Assembly: GCA_001801215.1 (NCBI GenBank)
Contig: MGXA01000084.1
Location: 1 to 51,588, forward strand
Length of the DNA: 51,588 nt
Reading direction: 5' to 3'
From: Gallionellales bacterium RIFCSPLOWO2_02_FULL_59_110
GTDB taxonomy: Bacteria; Pseudomonadota; Gammaproteobacteria; Burkholderiales; Gallionellaceae
Below are positions 7,389-15,223 of this stretch, piece by piece. A program made the position numbers and the translations under genes. Every line of letters begins with the position of its first letter. The stretch's first letter is position 1. Under the pieces are notes generated by a model. That model made no database searches. It had not been told where the DNA came from and worked only from the letters and a program-made list of their open reading frames with translations.

Positions 7389-8879
7389 CTAGATATTCAG
7401 CCGCCGGTACTGCACCGCCTCGGCGATATGCTGAGTTGCGATGTTCTCGGCCCCTTCCAGATCGGCGATGCTGCGCGCGACCTTGAGCACGCGGTGGTAG
7501 GCGCGCGCGGAGAGGTTGAGGCGGCTGATCGCCTGTTGCAGCAACGCTGCTCCTCGTTCGTCCGGCGCGCATAACTCATCGATTTCGGTCACCGAGAGCT
7601 GCGCGTTGGCCTTGTCCTGGCGCGCGAGCTGGCGTTGCCGCGCGATTTCGACGCGCGCCTGCAAAGCGGCGCTGGTTTCGCCGTCCGCCTTGCTGAGCAG
7701 ATCGTCCTGCGCCACGGCGGGCACTTCGATTTGGATGTCGATGCGGTCCAGCAGCGGGCCGGAAATCTTACTGCGGTAGCGCGAAACCTGATCCGGCGTG
7801 CAGCGGCACTTGCCGTTGTAGTGGCCGAGATAGCCGCACGGGCACGGGTTCATCGCGGCGATGAGTTGGAACTGCGCGGGGAAATCGGCGCGGCGCGCGG
7901 CGCGCGAGATGGTGATGCGCCCGGATTCCAGCGGTTCGCGCAACACTTCCAGCACGCTGCGCTCGAACTCCGGCAGTTCGTCAAGGAACAGCACACCATG
8001 CAAGGCCATCGAGATTTCGCCGGGGCGCGGGTTGCTGCCGCCGCCGACCAGCGCCACGCCGGACGCGGTATGGTGCGGCGACCTGTAGGGCCGCGTTTTC
8101 CACTTCGCCACGTCGAAGCTGCCGTCCAGCGATTGCAGCGCCGCGCTTTGCAATGCCTCGGCCTCGGACATCTGCGGCAGAATGCCGGGGAAGCGCGCCG
8201 CGAGCATCGATTTGCCGGTGCCCGGCGGGCCGATCATCAGTACGCTGTGCCCGCCCGCGGCGGCGATCTCCAGCGCGCGCTTGGTCTGTGCCTGTCCTTT
8301 CACCTCGCGCATGTCCGGGTAATGCGGCGCGATGCACTGCGGCTGGCTGACATACGGCGCGAGCGCTTCGCGCCCGGCGAGATGCGCGGCAACCTGCAGC
8401 AGCGATTGCGCCGGATAGACGGCTGCCTCTTCCACCAGCGCGGCTTCGGCGGCATTGGCCTGCGGCAGGATGAAGGCGCGTCCGCTGTTGCAGGCGCGAT
8501 AGGTCATCGCCAGCGCGCCGCGGATCGGGCGCAGCTCGCCGGTCAGCGCGAGCTCTCCGGCAAATTCATAATCATTCAGGCGGTCGGAAGGAATCTGCCC
8601 GGTCGCGGCGAGGATGCCGAGCGCGATGGGCAGGTCGAAGCGCCCGCTTTCCTTGGGCAGATCGGCGGGGGCGAGGTTGACGGTGATGCGTCTTGCGGGA
8701 AAATCGAAGTTGCAGTTCTGCAACGCGGCGCGCACGCGATCCTTGCTTTCCTTTACCTCGGTTTCCGGCAGCCCGACGATGGTGAAGCTGGGCAGGCCGT
8801 TGGCGAGGTGCACCTCGACGGTGACCAGCGCCGCCTCCATGCCGGAGAGTGCGCGGCTATATAGAACCGCGAGGCTCAT
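7389..8879 (-). CDS. comM: YifB/ComM family Mg-chelatase-like AAA+ ATPase
   Basis: This is a 496-residue protein starting MSLAVLYSRALSGMEA at ATG 8879. An N-terminal Lon-protease-like fold (LPSFTIVGLPETEVKESKDR) is followed by the AAA+ core with Walker A GPPGTGKS and Walker B LFLDELPEF, then a zinc-binding segment (CPCGYLGHYNGKCRC) and a C-terminal helical domain. ComM is a DNA helicase that extends branch migration during natural transformation. With dprA elsewhere in the window, transformation capacity is plausible. It lies downstream of ubiK on the same strand. Confidence 0.95.
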   Translation of the reverse strand: MSLAVLYSRALSGMEAALVTVEVHLANGLPSFTIVGLPETEVKESKDRVRAALQNCNFDFPARRITVNLAPADLPKESGRFDLPIALGILAATGQIPSDRLNDYEFAGELALTGELRPIRGALAMTYRACNSGRAFILPQANAAEAALVEEAAVYPAQSLLQVAAHLAGREALAPYVSQPQCIAPHYPDMREVKGQAQTKRALEIAAAGGHSVLMIGPPGTGKSMLAARFPGILPQMSEAEALQSAALQSLDGSFDVAKWKTRPYRSPHHTASGVALVGGGSNPRPGEISMALHGVLFLDELPEFERSVLEVLREPLESGRITISRAARRADFPAQFQLIAAMNPCPCGYLGHYNGKCRCTPDQVSRYRSKISGPLLDRIDIQIEVPAVAQDDLLSKADGETSAALQARVEIARQRQLARQDKANAQLSVTEIDELCAPDERGAALLQQAISRLNLSARAYHRVLKVARSIADLEGAENIATQHIAEAVQYRRLNI

Positions 8880-8981
8880 CGGCTCGCTATGGCAGCCTGG
8901 CAGGGGGCCAGTGAAGGTAGCGCGCTGTGCGCAAGACACAGACCAGAAGCGTGGGCATGGCGCACGCTGCGCTGGCTCATA

Positions 8982-9230
8982 CTATTCTTCTGCCGTGTTG
9001 CGCTGCGCCTCAAGTTGCGCGACACGCGCCTCCAGCGTGGTGAGTTGCTGGCGCGCGCGCGCCAGCACTTCCGCCTGGATGTCGAATTCCTCGCGCGTCA
9101 CCAGATCGAGTTTAGCGAAGCCTTGCATCAGCAGTGCGCGGGCATTCTTCTCTATGTCCCTGGCGGGACTGTTTTTTACCAGTTCGCTCAGTTTGGCGGA
9201 CAGCTCGTCAAAAAATTTTGTGTCGGACAT
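8982..9230 (-). CDS. ubiK: Ubiquinone biosynthesis accessory factor UbiK (YqiC/BMFP)
   Basis: This is an 82-residue protein starting MSDTKFFDELS at ATG 9230, with a good GGAGAA ribosome site 8 bases upstream. It has an amphipathic N-terminal helix and a C-terminal coiled coil (EVLARARQQLTTLEARVAQLEAQ), the trimeric membrane-active architecture of this family. UbiK is needed for efficient aerobic ubiquinone synthesis and binds UbiJ; the role here is inferred from family. The open frame continues upstream of 9230 but lacks homology there. Confidence 0.92.
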   Translation of the reverse strand: MSDTKFFDELSAKLSELVKNSPARDIEKNARALLMQGFAKLDLVTREEFDIQAEVLARARQQLTTLEARVAQLEAQRNTAEE

Positions 9231-9360
9231 GGTATGTTCTCCTTTAACGTAATCTCGCGCGGCGAGGGCAAACTGTAGCCCTCGCACCTTGGGAGCAGCC
9301 ATGCGCCATGGCCGTTGGTTGATACGATGCGAAGTGTAACAAGTTACGCGCCAGTCTGCC

Positions 9361-9406
9361 GCACCCGATGGGTGCAACGGCCATCCGGCGCGCACCAGGA
9401 TCATGC
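9361..9406 (+). promoter_or_regulatory. Two NtrC-like enhancer sites
   Basis: GCACCCGATGGGTGC (9361-9375) matches the NtrC pattern GCAC-N7-GTGC exactly and is a perfect palindrome around GAT. A second site, GCACCAGGATCATGC (9392-9406), differs at one base. Their centres are 31 bases apart, close to three helical turns, and they lie about 100-130 bases upstream of the expected sigma-54 start site. This is the geometry of classical NtrC enhancers. Confidence 0.65.
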
Positions 9407-9470
9407 GCCGTGCCGTTCCGTTGCGCCAGATCATGAGCGCAGTTCATTGTAATTTAAGCGAAATTTATGA

Positions 9471-9486
9471 TGGCACGCAATCTGCT
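9471..9486 (+). promoter_or_regulatory. Sigma-54 promoter (-24/-12) for porin-glnK-amtB
   Basis: TGGCACGCAATCTGCT has the invariant GG and GC exactly 10 bases apart and the full TGGCACG block of the -24 element; the -12 element CTGCT differs from TTGCW at one base. The expected start near 9498 leaves a leader of about 43 bases before the porin ATG at 9541. Confidence 0.75.
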
Positions 9487-9540
9487 GTAAAAAATATGCA
9501 AATGTCGCTTCTCCGTTTTCAATTAAAGAAAGGATGCATG

Positions 9541-10305
9541 ATGAAGAGTAAACTGTTGACCACCCTGATCCTGGCCGCCTGCGCGGTGCCCGGCATCGCG
9601 CTGGCGGATGAAGCATCGCCGTTCAGCGCGAACGTCGGTCTTACCACCGACTACATTTTCCGCGGCATCTCGCAAACCTCCGCCGAACCGGCGCTGCAAG
9701 GCGGCATCGACTATGCGCATGGCAGCGGTTTCTATGCGGGAATCTGGGGCTCGAATGTGAGCTGGATCAGCGATTTCAATCCCGGCGTCAGCTCCAGCCT
9801 GGAGCTGGATACCTACTTCGGTTTCCGCAACGCGCTGGACAGCGGCTTCAGCTACGATGTCGGCTACATCCGCTACAACTATCCGGCCAGCAACTACCCG
9901 GCGGGAGCCACCAAGGCGGACACCGACGAGGTCTACGCTGCGGTCGGCTACAAGTGGATCAGCGCGAAATACTCCTATGGCCTGGGCAAATTCCTGACCG
10001 TGCCCGGCGCTTCGGGCACAAGTTATTTTGAAGTCAACGCCAGCGTTCCGCTGGGCGACAGCGGCTTCACCCTCGGCGCGCATATCGGCAGGCAGGACTA
10101 CCGGGGCGATGCCGCCGATGCGCTGGCAATGGCCGGTTCCGATCCCACCTACAGCGATTACAAGCTGAGCGTGTCCAGGGATTTTGGCGGTTACGTGGCC
10201 GCTCTTGCCGCCAGCAACACCAACGCGAGCGGGTTCTATACCACACCGGCGGGCAAAGATCTGGGGCGCAGTACGGTCACGCTGTCCGTGACGCACGCAT
10301 TCTGA
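9541..10305 (+). CDS. TorF-family putative porin (TIGR02001 type)
   Basis: This is a 254-residue outer-membrane protein with a clear signal peptide (MKSKLLTTLILAACAVPGIALA, cleaved before DEASPF). The mature part begins FSANVGLTTDYIFRGISQT, the hallmark opening of this beta-barrel family, and ends in an aromatic residue (SVTHAF), as outer-membrane barrels do. ATG 9541 is preferred over 9538 because AAGGA ends 6 bases upstream. It is the first gene after a sigma-54 promoter and precedes glnK-amtB, so it may admit a nitrogen compound to the periplasm; the substrate is unknown. Confidence 0.88.
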   Translation: MKSKLLTTLILAACAVPGIALADEASPFSANVGLTTDYIFRGISQTSAEPALQGGIDYAHGSGFYAGIWGSNVSWISDFNPGVSSSLELDTYFGFRNALDSGFSYDVGYIRYNYPASNYPAGATKADTDEVYAAVGYKWISAKYSYGLGKFLTVPGASGTSYFEVNASVPLGDSGFTLGAHIGRQDYRGDAADALAMAGSDPTYSDYKLSVSRDFGGYVAALAASNTNASGFYTTPAGKDLGRSTVTLSVTHAF

Positions 10306-10656
<351 letters not shown>

Positions 10657-10666
10657 GGAGAAAATC

Positions 10667-12073
10667 ATGAAAACGAAGCGCAGCGAAGTTTCAGTGAAGG
10701 CTAATGCCAGCCCCGGCTGGTGTTATGCCGCAACTAAAAAACTCATCATGCTTTTCGCGCTGCCGGCAGTGCTGTATGGGCTGTCCGCGTCTGCTTTCGC
10801 CGAGGAGGCCGCCATGGCAACGCTTGCCGCGCCCATCCCCGACAAGGGCGACACGGCCTGGATGCTGCTGTCCACCCTGCTGGTGGTGCTGATGATCGTG
10901 CCGGGCCTGTCGCTGTTCTATGGCGGCATGGTGCGCGCCAAGAACATGCTGTCGGTGCTCTCGCAAATCTTTGCGATCTTCGCGCTGGTGTCCGTTCTGT
11001 GGGTGGTGTACGGCTACACGCTGGCGTTCGGCGACGGCGGCGGGCTCAACTGGGTGATCGGCGACCTGTCGAAACTGTTCCTCGCCGGGGTCACGCCGGA
11101 CAGCACTTCGGCGACCTTCAGCGAAGGCGTGGTGATTCCCGAGCTGACCTTCGTGGCCTTCCAGCTCACCTTCGCGGCAATCACCGTGGCGCTGATCGTC
11201 GGCGGCTTTGCCGAGCGCATCAAGTTCTCCGCGCTGCTGGTGTTCTCCGCATTGTGGTTCACCTTCTCCTACCTGCCGATCGCGCATATGGTCTGGGCAA
11301 GCGGCGGCTACCTGTTCGAGAAGGGCGCGCTGGACTTCGCCGGGGGAACCGTGGTGCATATCAACGCCGGCATCGCCGCGCTGGTCGGCGCGATCGTGAT
11401 CGGCAAGCGCATCGGTTATGGCAGGGAAGCCATGGCGCCGCACAACCTGCCGATGACCATGATAGGCGCGTCGCTGCTGTGGGTGGGCTGGTTCGGCTTC
11501 AACGCCGGTTCCAACCTCGAGGCTACCGGAGGCGCCGCGCTGGCGTTGCTGAACACCATCGTCGCCACCGGCTCGGCCGCATTGGGCTGGATGTTCGCCG
11601 AGTGGCTGTGGCGCGGCAAGCCGTCGATGCTGGGCATCGCCTCGGGCGCCATTGCCGGCCTGGTCGCGGTGACCCCGGCGGCGGGGCTGGTCGGGCCGAT
11701 GGGCGCCATCGTCCTCGGCCTGATTGCCGGTGCGGTTTGCCTGTGGGCGGTGTCGGGGCTGAAAAAATCTTTCGGCTACGACGATTCGCTGGACGTGTTC
11801 GGCATCCATGCCGTCGGCGGCATCATCGGCGCGATCGGCACCGGGATATTTGTCTCCCCGGCTTTGGGCGGCGTGGGCGTGAGCGACTACTCGATGGTGG
11901 GGCAGGTCATGACCCAGGCGACCGGCGTGCTGGTAACGGTGGCGTGGTCGGGTGCGGTCAGCTTCGTGCTGTTCAAGCTGATCGACGCAGCAATCGGCCT
12001 GCGCGTCACGGAAGAAGCGGAGCGCGAAGGGCTGGACACCGCAACGCACGGCGAACGCGCATACAACTTTTAA
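10667..12073 (+). CDS. amtB: Ammonium transporter AmtB
   Basis: This is a 468-residue membrane protein. ATG 10667 follows AAGGAG by 6 bases. A Lys-rich leader precedes a signal-like segment (LIMLFALPAVLYGLSASAFAEE), then about 11 membrane spans. Both pore histidines are present, in VVHINAGIAALVG and FGIHAVGGIIGAIGTG, as are the family signatures LFYGGMVRAKNMLS and GWFGFNAGSN. It conducts ammonium across the inner membrane and is gated by GlnK, encoded just upstream. Confidence 0.96.
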   Translation: MKTKRSEVSVKANASPGWCYAATKKLIMLFALPAVLYGLSASAFAEEAAMATLAAPIPDKGDTAWMLLSTLLVVLMIVPGLSLFYGGMVRAKNMLSVLSQIFAIFALVSVLWVVYGYTLAFGDGGGLNWVIGDLSKLFLAGVTPDSTSATFSEGVVIPELTFVAFQLTFAAITVALIVGGFAERIKFSALLVFSALWFTFSYLPIAHMVWASGGYLFEKGALDFAGGTVVHINAGIAALVGAIVIGKRIGYGREAMAPHNLPMTMIGASLLWVGWFGFNAGSNLEATGGAALALLNTIVATGSAALGWMFAEWLWRGKPSMLGIASGAIAGLVAVTPAAGLVGPMGAIVLGLIAGAVCLWAVSGLKKSFGYDDSLDVFGIHAVGGIIGAIGTGIFVSPALGGVGVSDYSMVGQVMTQATGVLVTVAWSGAVSFVLFKLIDAAIGLRVTEEAEREGLDTATHGERAYNF

Positions 12074-12148
12074 GGCGCATGACAGGGGGCGGCCCGCCTT
12101 GCAGGGGCCAATCCCGGCCAGCGCGAACAAAAGGATGAGGTGGCGAAC

Positions 12149-14830
12149 ATGAAAAAGGCCAGATTGGTGGTGATCGGCAACGGCATGGCCGGGGTGCGCG
12201 CGCTGGAGGAGCTGCTCAAGCTCGCCCCTGACCTGTACGACATCACCGTGTTTGGCGCAGAGCCGCACGGCAACTATAACCGCATCCTGCTGTCGCCGGT
12301 GCTCGCCGGAGAAATGACGATCAAAGACATCATGCTCAACGATGTCGATTGGTACGCGCAAAACGGCATCACCCTGCATCTGGACAAGAAGGTGACGCAG
12401 ATCGACCGCGTGCGGCGCAAAGTGATCGCCGCCGACGGCACCGAAGCCGCTTACGACCGCCTGCTGCTCGCCACCGGCTCCAATCCGGTCATGCTGCCGG
12501 TTCCGGGCGGCGATTTGCCCGGCGTGGTCGCCTACCGCGACATCAAGGACACCGACGAGATGATCGAAGCCGCGTCGCATTACCGCCACGCGGTGGTGAT
12601 CGGCGGTGGGCTGCTCGGGCTGGAAGCGGCGAACGGCCTCAGGCTGCGCGGCATGGATGTGACCGTGGTACACCTGATGCCATGGCTGATGGAACGCCAG
12701 CTCGACCGCGCCGCCGCCGGTTTGTTGCAGCAATCGCTGGAAGCCAAAGGGCTGAAATTTTTGCTGGAGAAACAGACCGAACAGATCATTGGAACCAGTA
12801 TGCTCCCTCCCCTTCAAGGGGAGGGTTGGGGTGGGGATGGGTTCGGGGCAGTTGACTTACCCCACCCCCATCGGACCCACCCCCATCCTAACCTTCCCCC
12901 TGAGGGGGAAGGAACGATTGCCCCTCCCCCTTCAAGGGGGAGGTTGGGAGGGGGATGGGTTGACTCCCTTCCCCATGAGAGAGAAGGGGCGAGGAGCAGC
13001 CGCGTAACCTCTATCCGTTTCAAAGACGGAACAGAAATTCCCGCCGACCTGGTGGTGATGGCGGTGGGCATCCGCCCCAACACCGGATTGGCCGAAGCCG
13101 CCGGCCTGCATTGCAGCCGCGGCGTGGTGGTGGACGACACCATGCAGACTTACGATCCGCGCATCTACGCGGTGGGCGAATGCGCGTCGCATCGCGGCAT
13201 CGCCTACGGGCTGGTGGCGCCGCTGTTCGAGCAAGCCAGGGTGTGCGCTAACCATCTGGCGCAGCTCGGCATCAGCCGCTATACCGGTTCGGTGACATCG
13301 ACCAAACTCAAAGTCACCGGCATCGATCTGTTTTCGGCCGGTGATTTCATGGGCGGGGAAGGCTCAGAGGAAATCGTGCTGAGCGATTCGTTCCGTGGCG
13401 TATACAAAAAACTGGTGGTCAAGGACGACAAGATCGTCGGCGGCGTGCTGTACGGCGATACTGCGGACGGGTCATGGTATTTCCAGTTATTGCGCGACGG
13501 CCAGAATATCCGCGAGTTGCGCGACCGCCTGATGTCCGGCCAAAGCCATCTCGGCAACAGCGGGCATCAAGGCCGGAGCAATGCGGCCTCCATGCCGGAC
13601 GACATGGAAGTGTGCGGCTGCAACGGCGTGTGCAAAGGCACCATCGTCAAAGCGATCAAGGAAAAAGGGCTGTTCACGCTGGAGGAAGTGCGCAAGCACA
13701 CCAAGGCTTCTTCCTCGTGCGGTTCGTGCACCGGGCTGGTCGAGCAGATACTCGCTTCCACCGTGGGCGGAGCCTACCAGCCCGCGGATGCTGGCAGAAA
13801 ACCCCTGTGCGGCTGCACCGACTATACCCACGAAGAGATACGCAAAGCGATCATCGAGCGCAAGCTGAAATCTATTCCGGAGGCGATGAGTTTTTTTGAA
13901 TGGCGCAACGTCGACGGCTGCGCTTTCTGCCGCCCGGCGCTCAATTACTATTTGCTGTGCGCCTGGCCGCATGATTACCGTGATGATCCGCAGTCGCGTT
14001 TCATCAACGAGCGCGCCCACGCCAACATCCAGAAAGACGGCACTTACTCGGTCGTGCCGCGCATCTACGGCGGTGTGACGACACCCGCGCAACTGAGGCG
14101 TATCGCCGAAGTGGCGGAGAAATATGCCATACCTGCGCTAAGGTGCACAGGCGGCCAGCGCATCAATTTGCTCGGCGTGAAAAAAGAAAACTTACCGAAG
14201 GTTTGGGCCGATCTGGACATGCCTTCCGGTTACGCTTATGGCAAATCAATCCGCACGGTCAAGACCTGCGTCGGCTCGGAGTGGTGCCGCTTCGGCGTGC
14301 AGGATTCGACCAATATGGGCATCGCCCTGGAGCGAGCGCTCGACCGCATGTGGGCGCCGCACAAGGTCAAGCTCGCCGTCTCCGGTTGCCCGCGCAACTG
14401 CGCGGAAGCCACCATCAAGGATATCGGCATCGTCGGCGTCGAGTCGGGCTGGGAAATCTATGTCGCCGGTAACGGCGGCATCAAGGCTGAAGTGGCGCTG
14501 TTTCTCGTCAAGGCGAAGAGCGCGGAGGAGGTGATGGAATATGCCGGTGCCTTTATCCAGCTCTACCGCGAAGAAGCGCGTTACCTCGACCGCACCGTAC
14601 ACTGGGTGCAGCGCGCCGGCATGGGCTATGTGAAACAGCGCATCGTGGAAGATAGCGCAGGGCGCAAGGCTCTCTACGAGCGGCTCAAAGATGCGTTGCG
14701 CGACGAAAAAGACCCTTGGCGGGAGCGCGCGCACGGCTTTGAAGCGCAGGAGTTCGCGCCGGTCCGGTTCAATCGCAACAATATTCAAGGGGGCAGTCAT
14801 GAGCGAGTGGATGAGGGTGTGCCCGCTTGA
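12149..14830 (+). CDS. nirB: NADH-dependent nitrite reductase, large subunit
   Basis: It reduces nitrite to ammonium in the cytoplasm with NirD. Order of parts: FAD/NAD-binding domain (VVIGNGMAGVRALEEL; VIGGGLLGLEAANGL), BFD-like [2Fe-2S] segments (CGCNGVCKG, CGSCTGL, CGCTD), ferredoxin-like half domain, and the siroheme/[4Fe-4S] site CVGSEWC ... SGCPRNC. The 893-residue length exceeds the usual 800-850 because of an in-frame insertion of about 69 residues (near 217-285) built from palindromic repeats inside the FAD/NAD domain. ATG 12149 is chosen with GAGG upstream; GTG 12140 is possible. It overlaps nirD by 32 bases. Confidence 0.95.
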   Translation: MKKARLVVIGNGMAGVRALEELLKLAPDLYDITVFGAEPHGNYNRILLSPVLAGEMTIKDIMLNDVDWYAQNGITLHLDKKVTQIDRVRRKVIAADGTEAAYDRLLLATGSNPVMLPVPGGDLPGVVAYRDIKDTDEMIEAASHYRHAVVIGGGLLGLEAANGLRLRGMDVTVVHLMPWLMERQLDRAAAGLLQQSLEAKGLKFLLEKQTEQIIGTSMLPPLQGEGWGGDGFGAVDLPHPHRTHPHPNLPPEGEGTIAPPPSRGRLGGGWVDSLPHEREGARSSRVTSIRFKDGTEIPADLVVMAVGIRPNTGLAEAAGLHCSRGVVVDDTMQTYDPRIYAVGECASHRGIAYGLVAPLFEQARVCANHLAQLGISRYTGSVTSTKLKVTGIDLFSAGDFMGGEGSEEIVLSDSFRGVYKKLVVKDDKIVGGVLYGDTADGSWYFQLLRDGQNIRELRDRLMSGQSHLGNSGHQGRSNAASMPDDMEVCGCNGVCKGTIVKAIKEKGLFTLEEVRKHTKASSSCGSCTGLVEQILASTVGGAYQPADAGRKPLCGCTDYTHEEIRKAIIERKLKSIPEAMSFFEWRNVDGCAFCRPALNYYLLCAWPHDYRDDPQSRFINERAHANIQKDGTYSVVPRIYGGVTTPAQLRRIAEVAEKYAIPALRCTGGQRINLLGVKKENLPKVWADLDMPSGYAYGKSIRTVKTCVGSEWCRFGVQDSTNMGIALERALDRMWAPHKVKLAVSGCPRNCAEATIKDIGIVGVESGWEIYVAGNGGIKAEVALFLVKAKSAEEVMEYAGAFIQLYREEARYLDRTVHWVQRAGMGYVKQRIVEDSAGRKALYERLKDALRDEKDPWRERAHGFEAQEFAPVRFNRNNIQGGSHERVDEGVPA
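12801..13000. repeat. Compound palindromic repeat array inserted in nirB
   Basis: At least three related units lie head to head. CTCCCCTTCAAGGGGAG-type hairpins followed by GGTTGGGGTGGGGATGGG occur at about 12803-12845 and 12919-12962, and an inverted copy lies at about 12858-12913. A fourth hairpin, CCCTTCCCCATGAGAGAGAAGGGG-like, is at 12964-12989. The block is translated in frame as a Gly/Pro/His-rich stretch with no stop codon. Confidence 0.88.
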
Positions 14831-15119
14831 GGAAATTCCCAAGCTGGGTTCGCGGGTGGTGCAAACCGGCAACGGCGATATCGCGGTGTTTCGCAACGGT
14901 GCGGACGCGATTTTTGCGTTACGCGACCAATGTCCGCACAAGGGAGGGCCTCTGTCGCAGGGCATTGTGTCCGACCGGAAAGTGACCTGTCCGCTGCACG
15001 GGTGGGCGGTGCAACTCGACAGCGGCGAGGCAGTCGCGCCCGACTGCGGCTGCACGAACCGCTACCGGGCGCGCGTGGACAAGGGCGAGGTGTATATCAA
15101 TCTATCCGAACCGAAATAA
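14799..15119 (+). CDS. nirD: Nitrite reductase small subunit (Rieske-type NirD)
   Basis: This 106-residue partner of NirB starts at ATG 14799 (MSEWMRVCPLEEIPKLG), inside the last 32 bases of nirB, with AAGGGGG just upstream. The Rieske pattern CPHKGGPL ... CPLHGW provides the Cys/His pairs (CxH, CxxH). The full catalytic NirB-NirD enzyme is therefore encoded here. Its position after glnK-amtB suggests a role in nitrogen assimilation. Confidence 0.94.
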   Translation: MSEWMRVCPLEEIPKLGSRVVQTGNGDIAVFRNGADAIFALRDQCPHKGGPLSQGIVSDRKVTCPLHGWAVQLDSGEAVAPDCGCTNRYRARVDKGEVYINLSEPK

Positions 15120-15223
15120 TCCAGTTGCCGCTGAGCAATCGGATTGCGCTATGCGTTTCAATAAGCGGTCAAATGAGGTTTATAGGTTCAATGTACGCAA
15201 GGGAAATCTGGCGATAAGAACGG

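Noticed and set aside
10691..12817. 708-codon open frame opposite amtB and nirB
   Set aside because: His/Gln/Arg-rich shadow translation with no family features, overlapping two certain genes.
12821..12989. CRISPR-like array of repeats in nirB
   Set aside because: Units alternate in orientation, spacers are not of equal length, and the block is in frame in a gene; there is no CRISPR array in the window.
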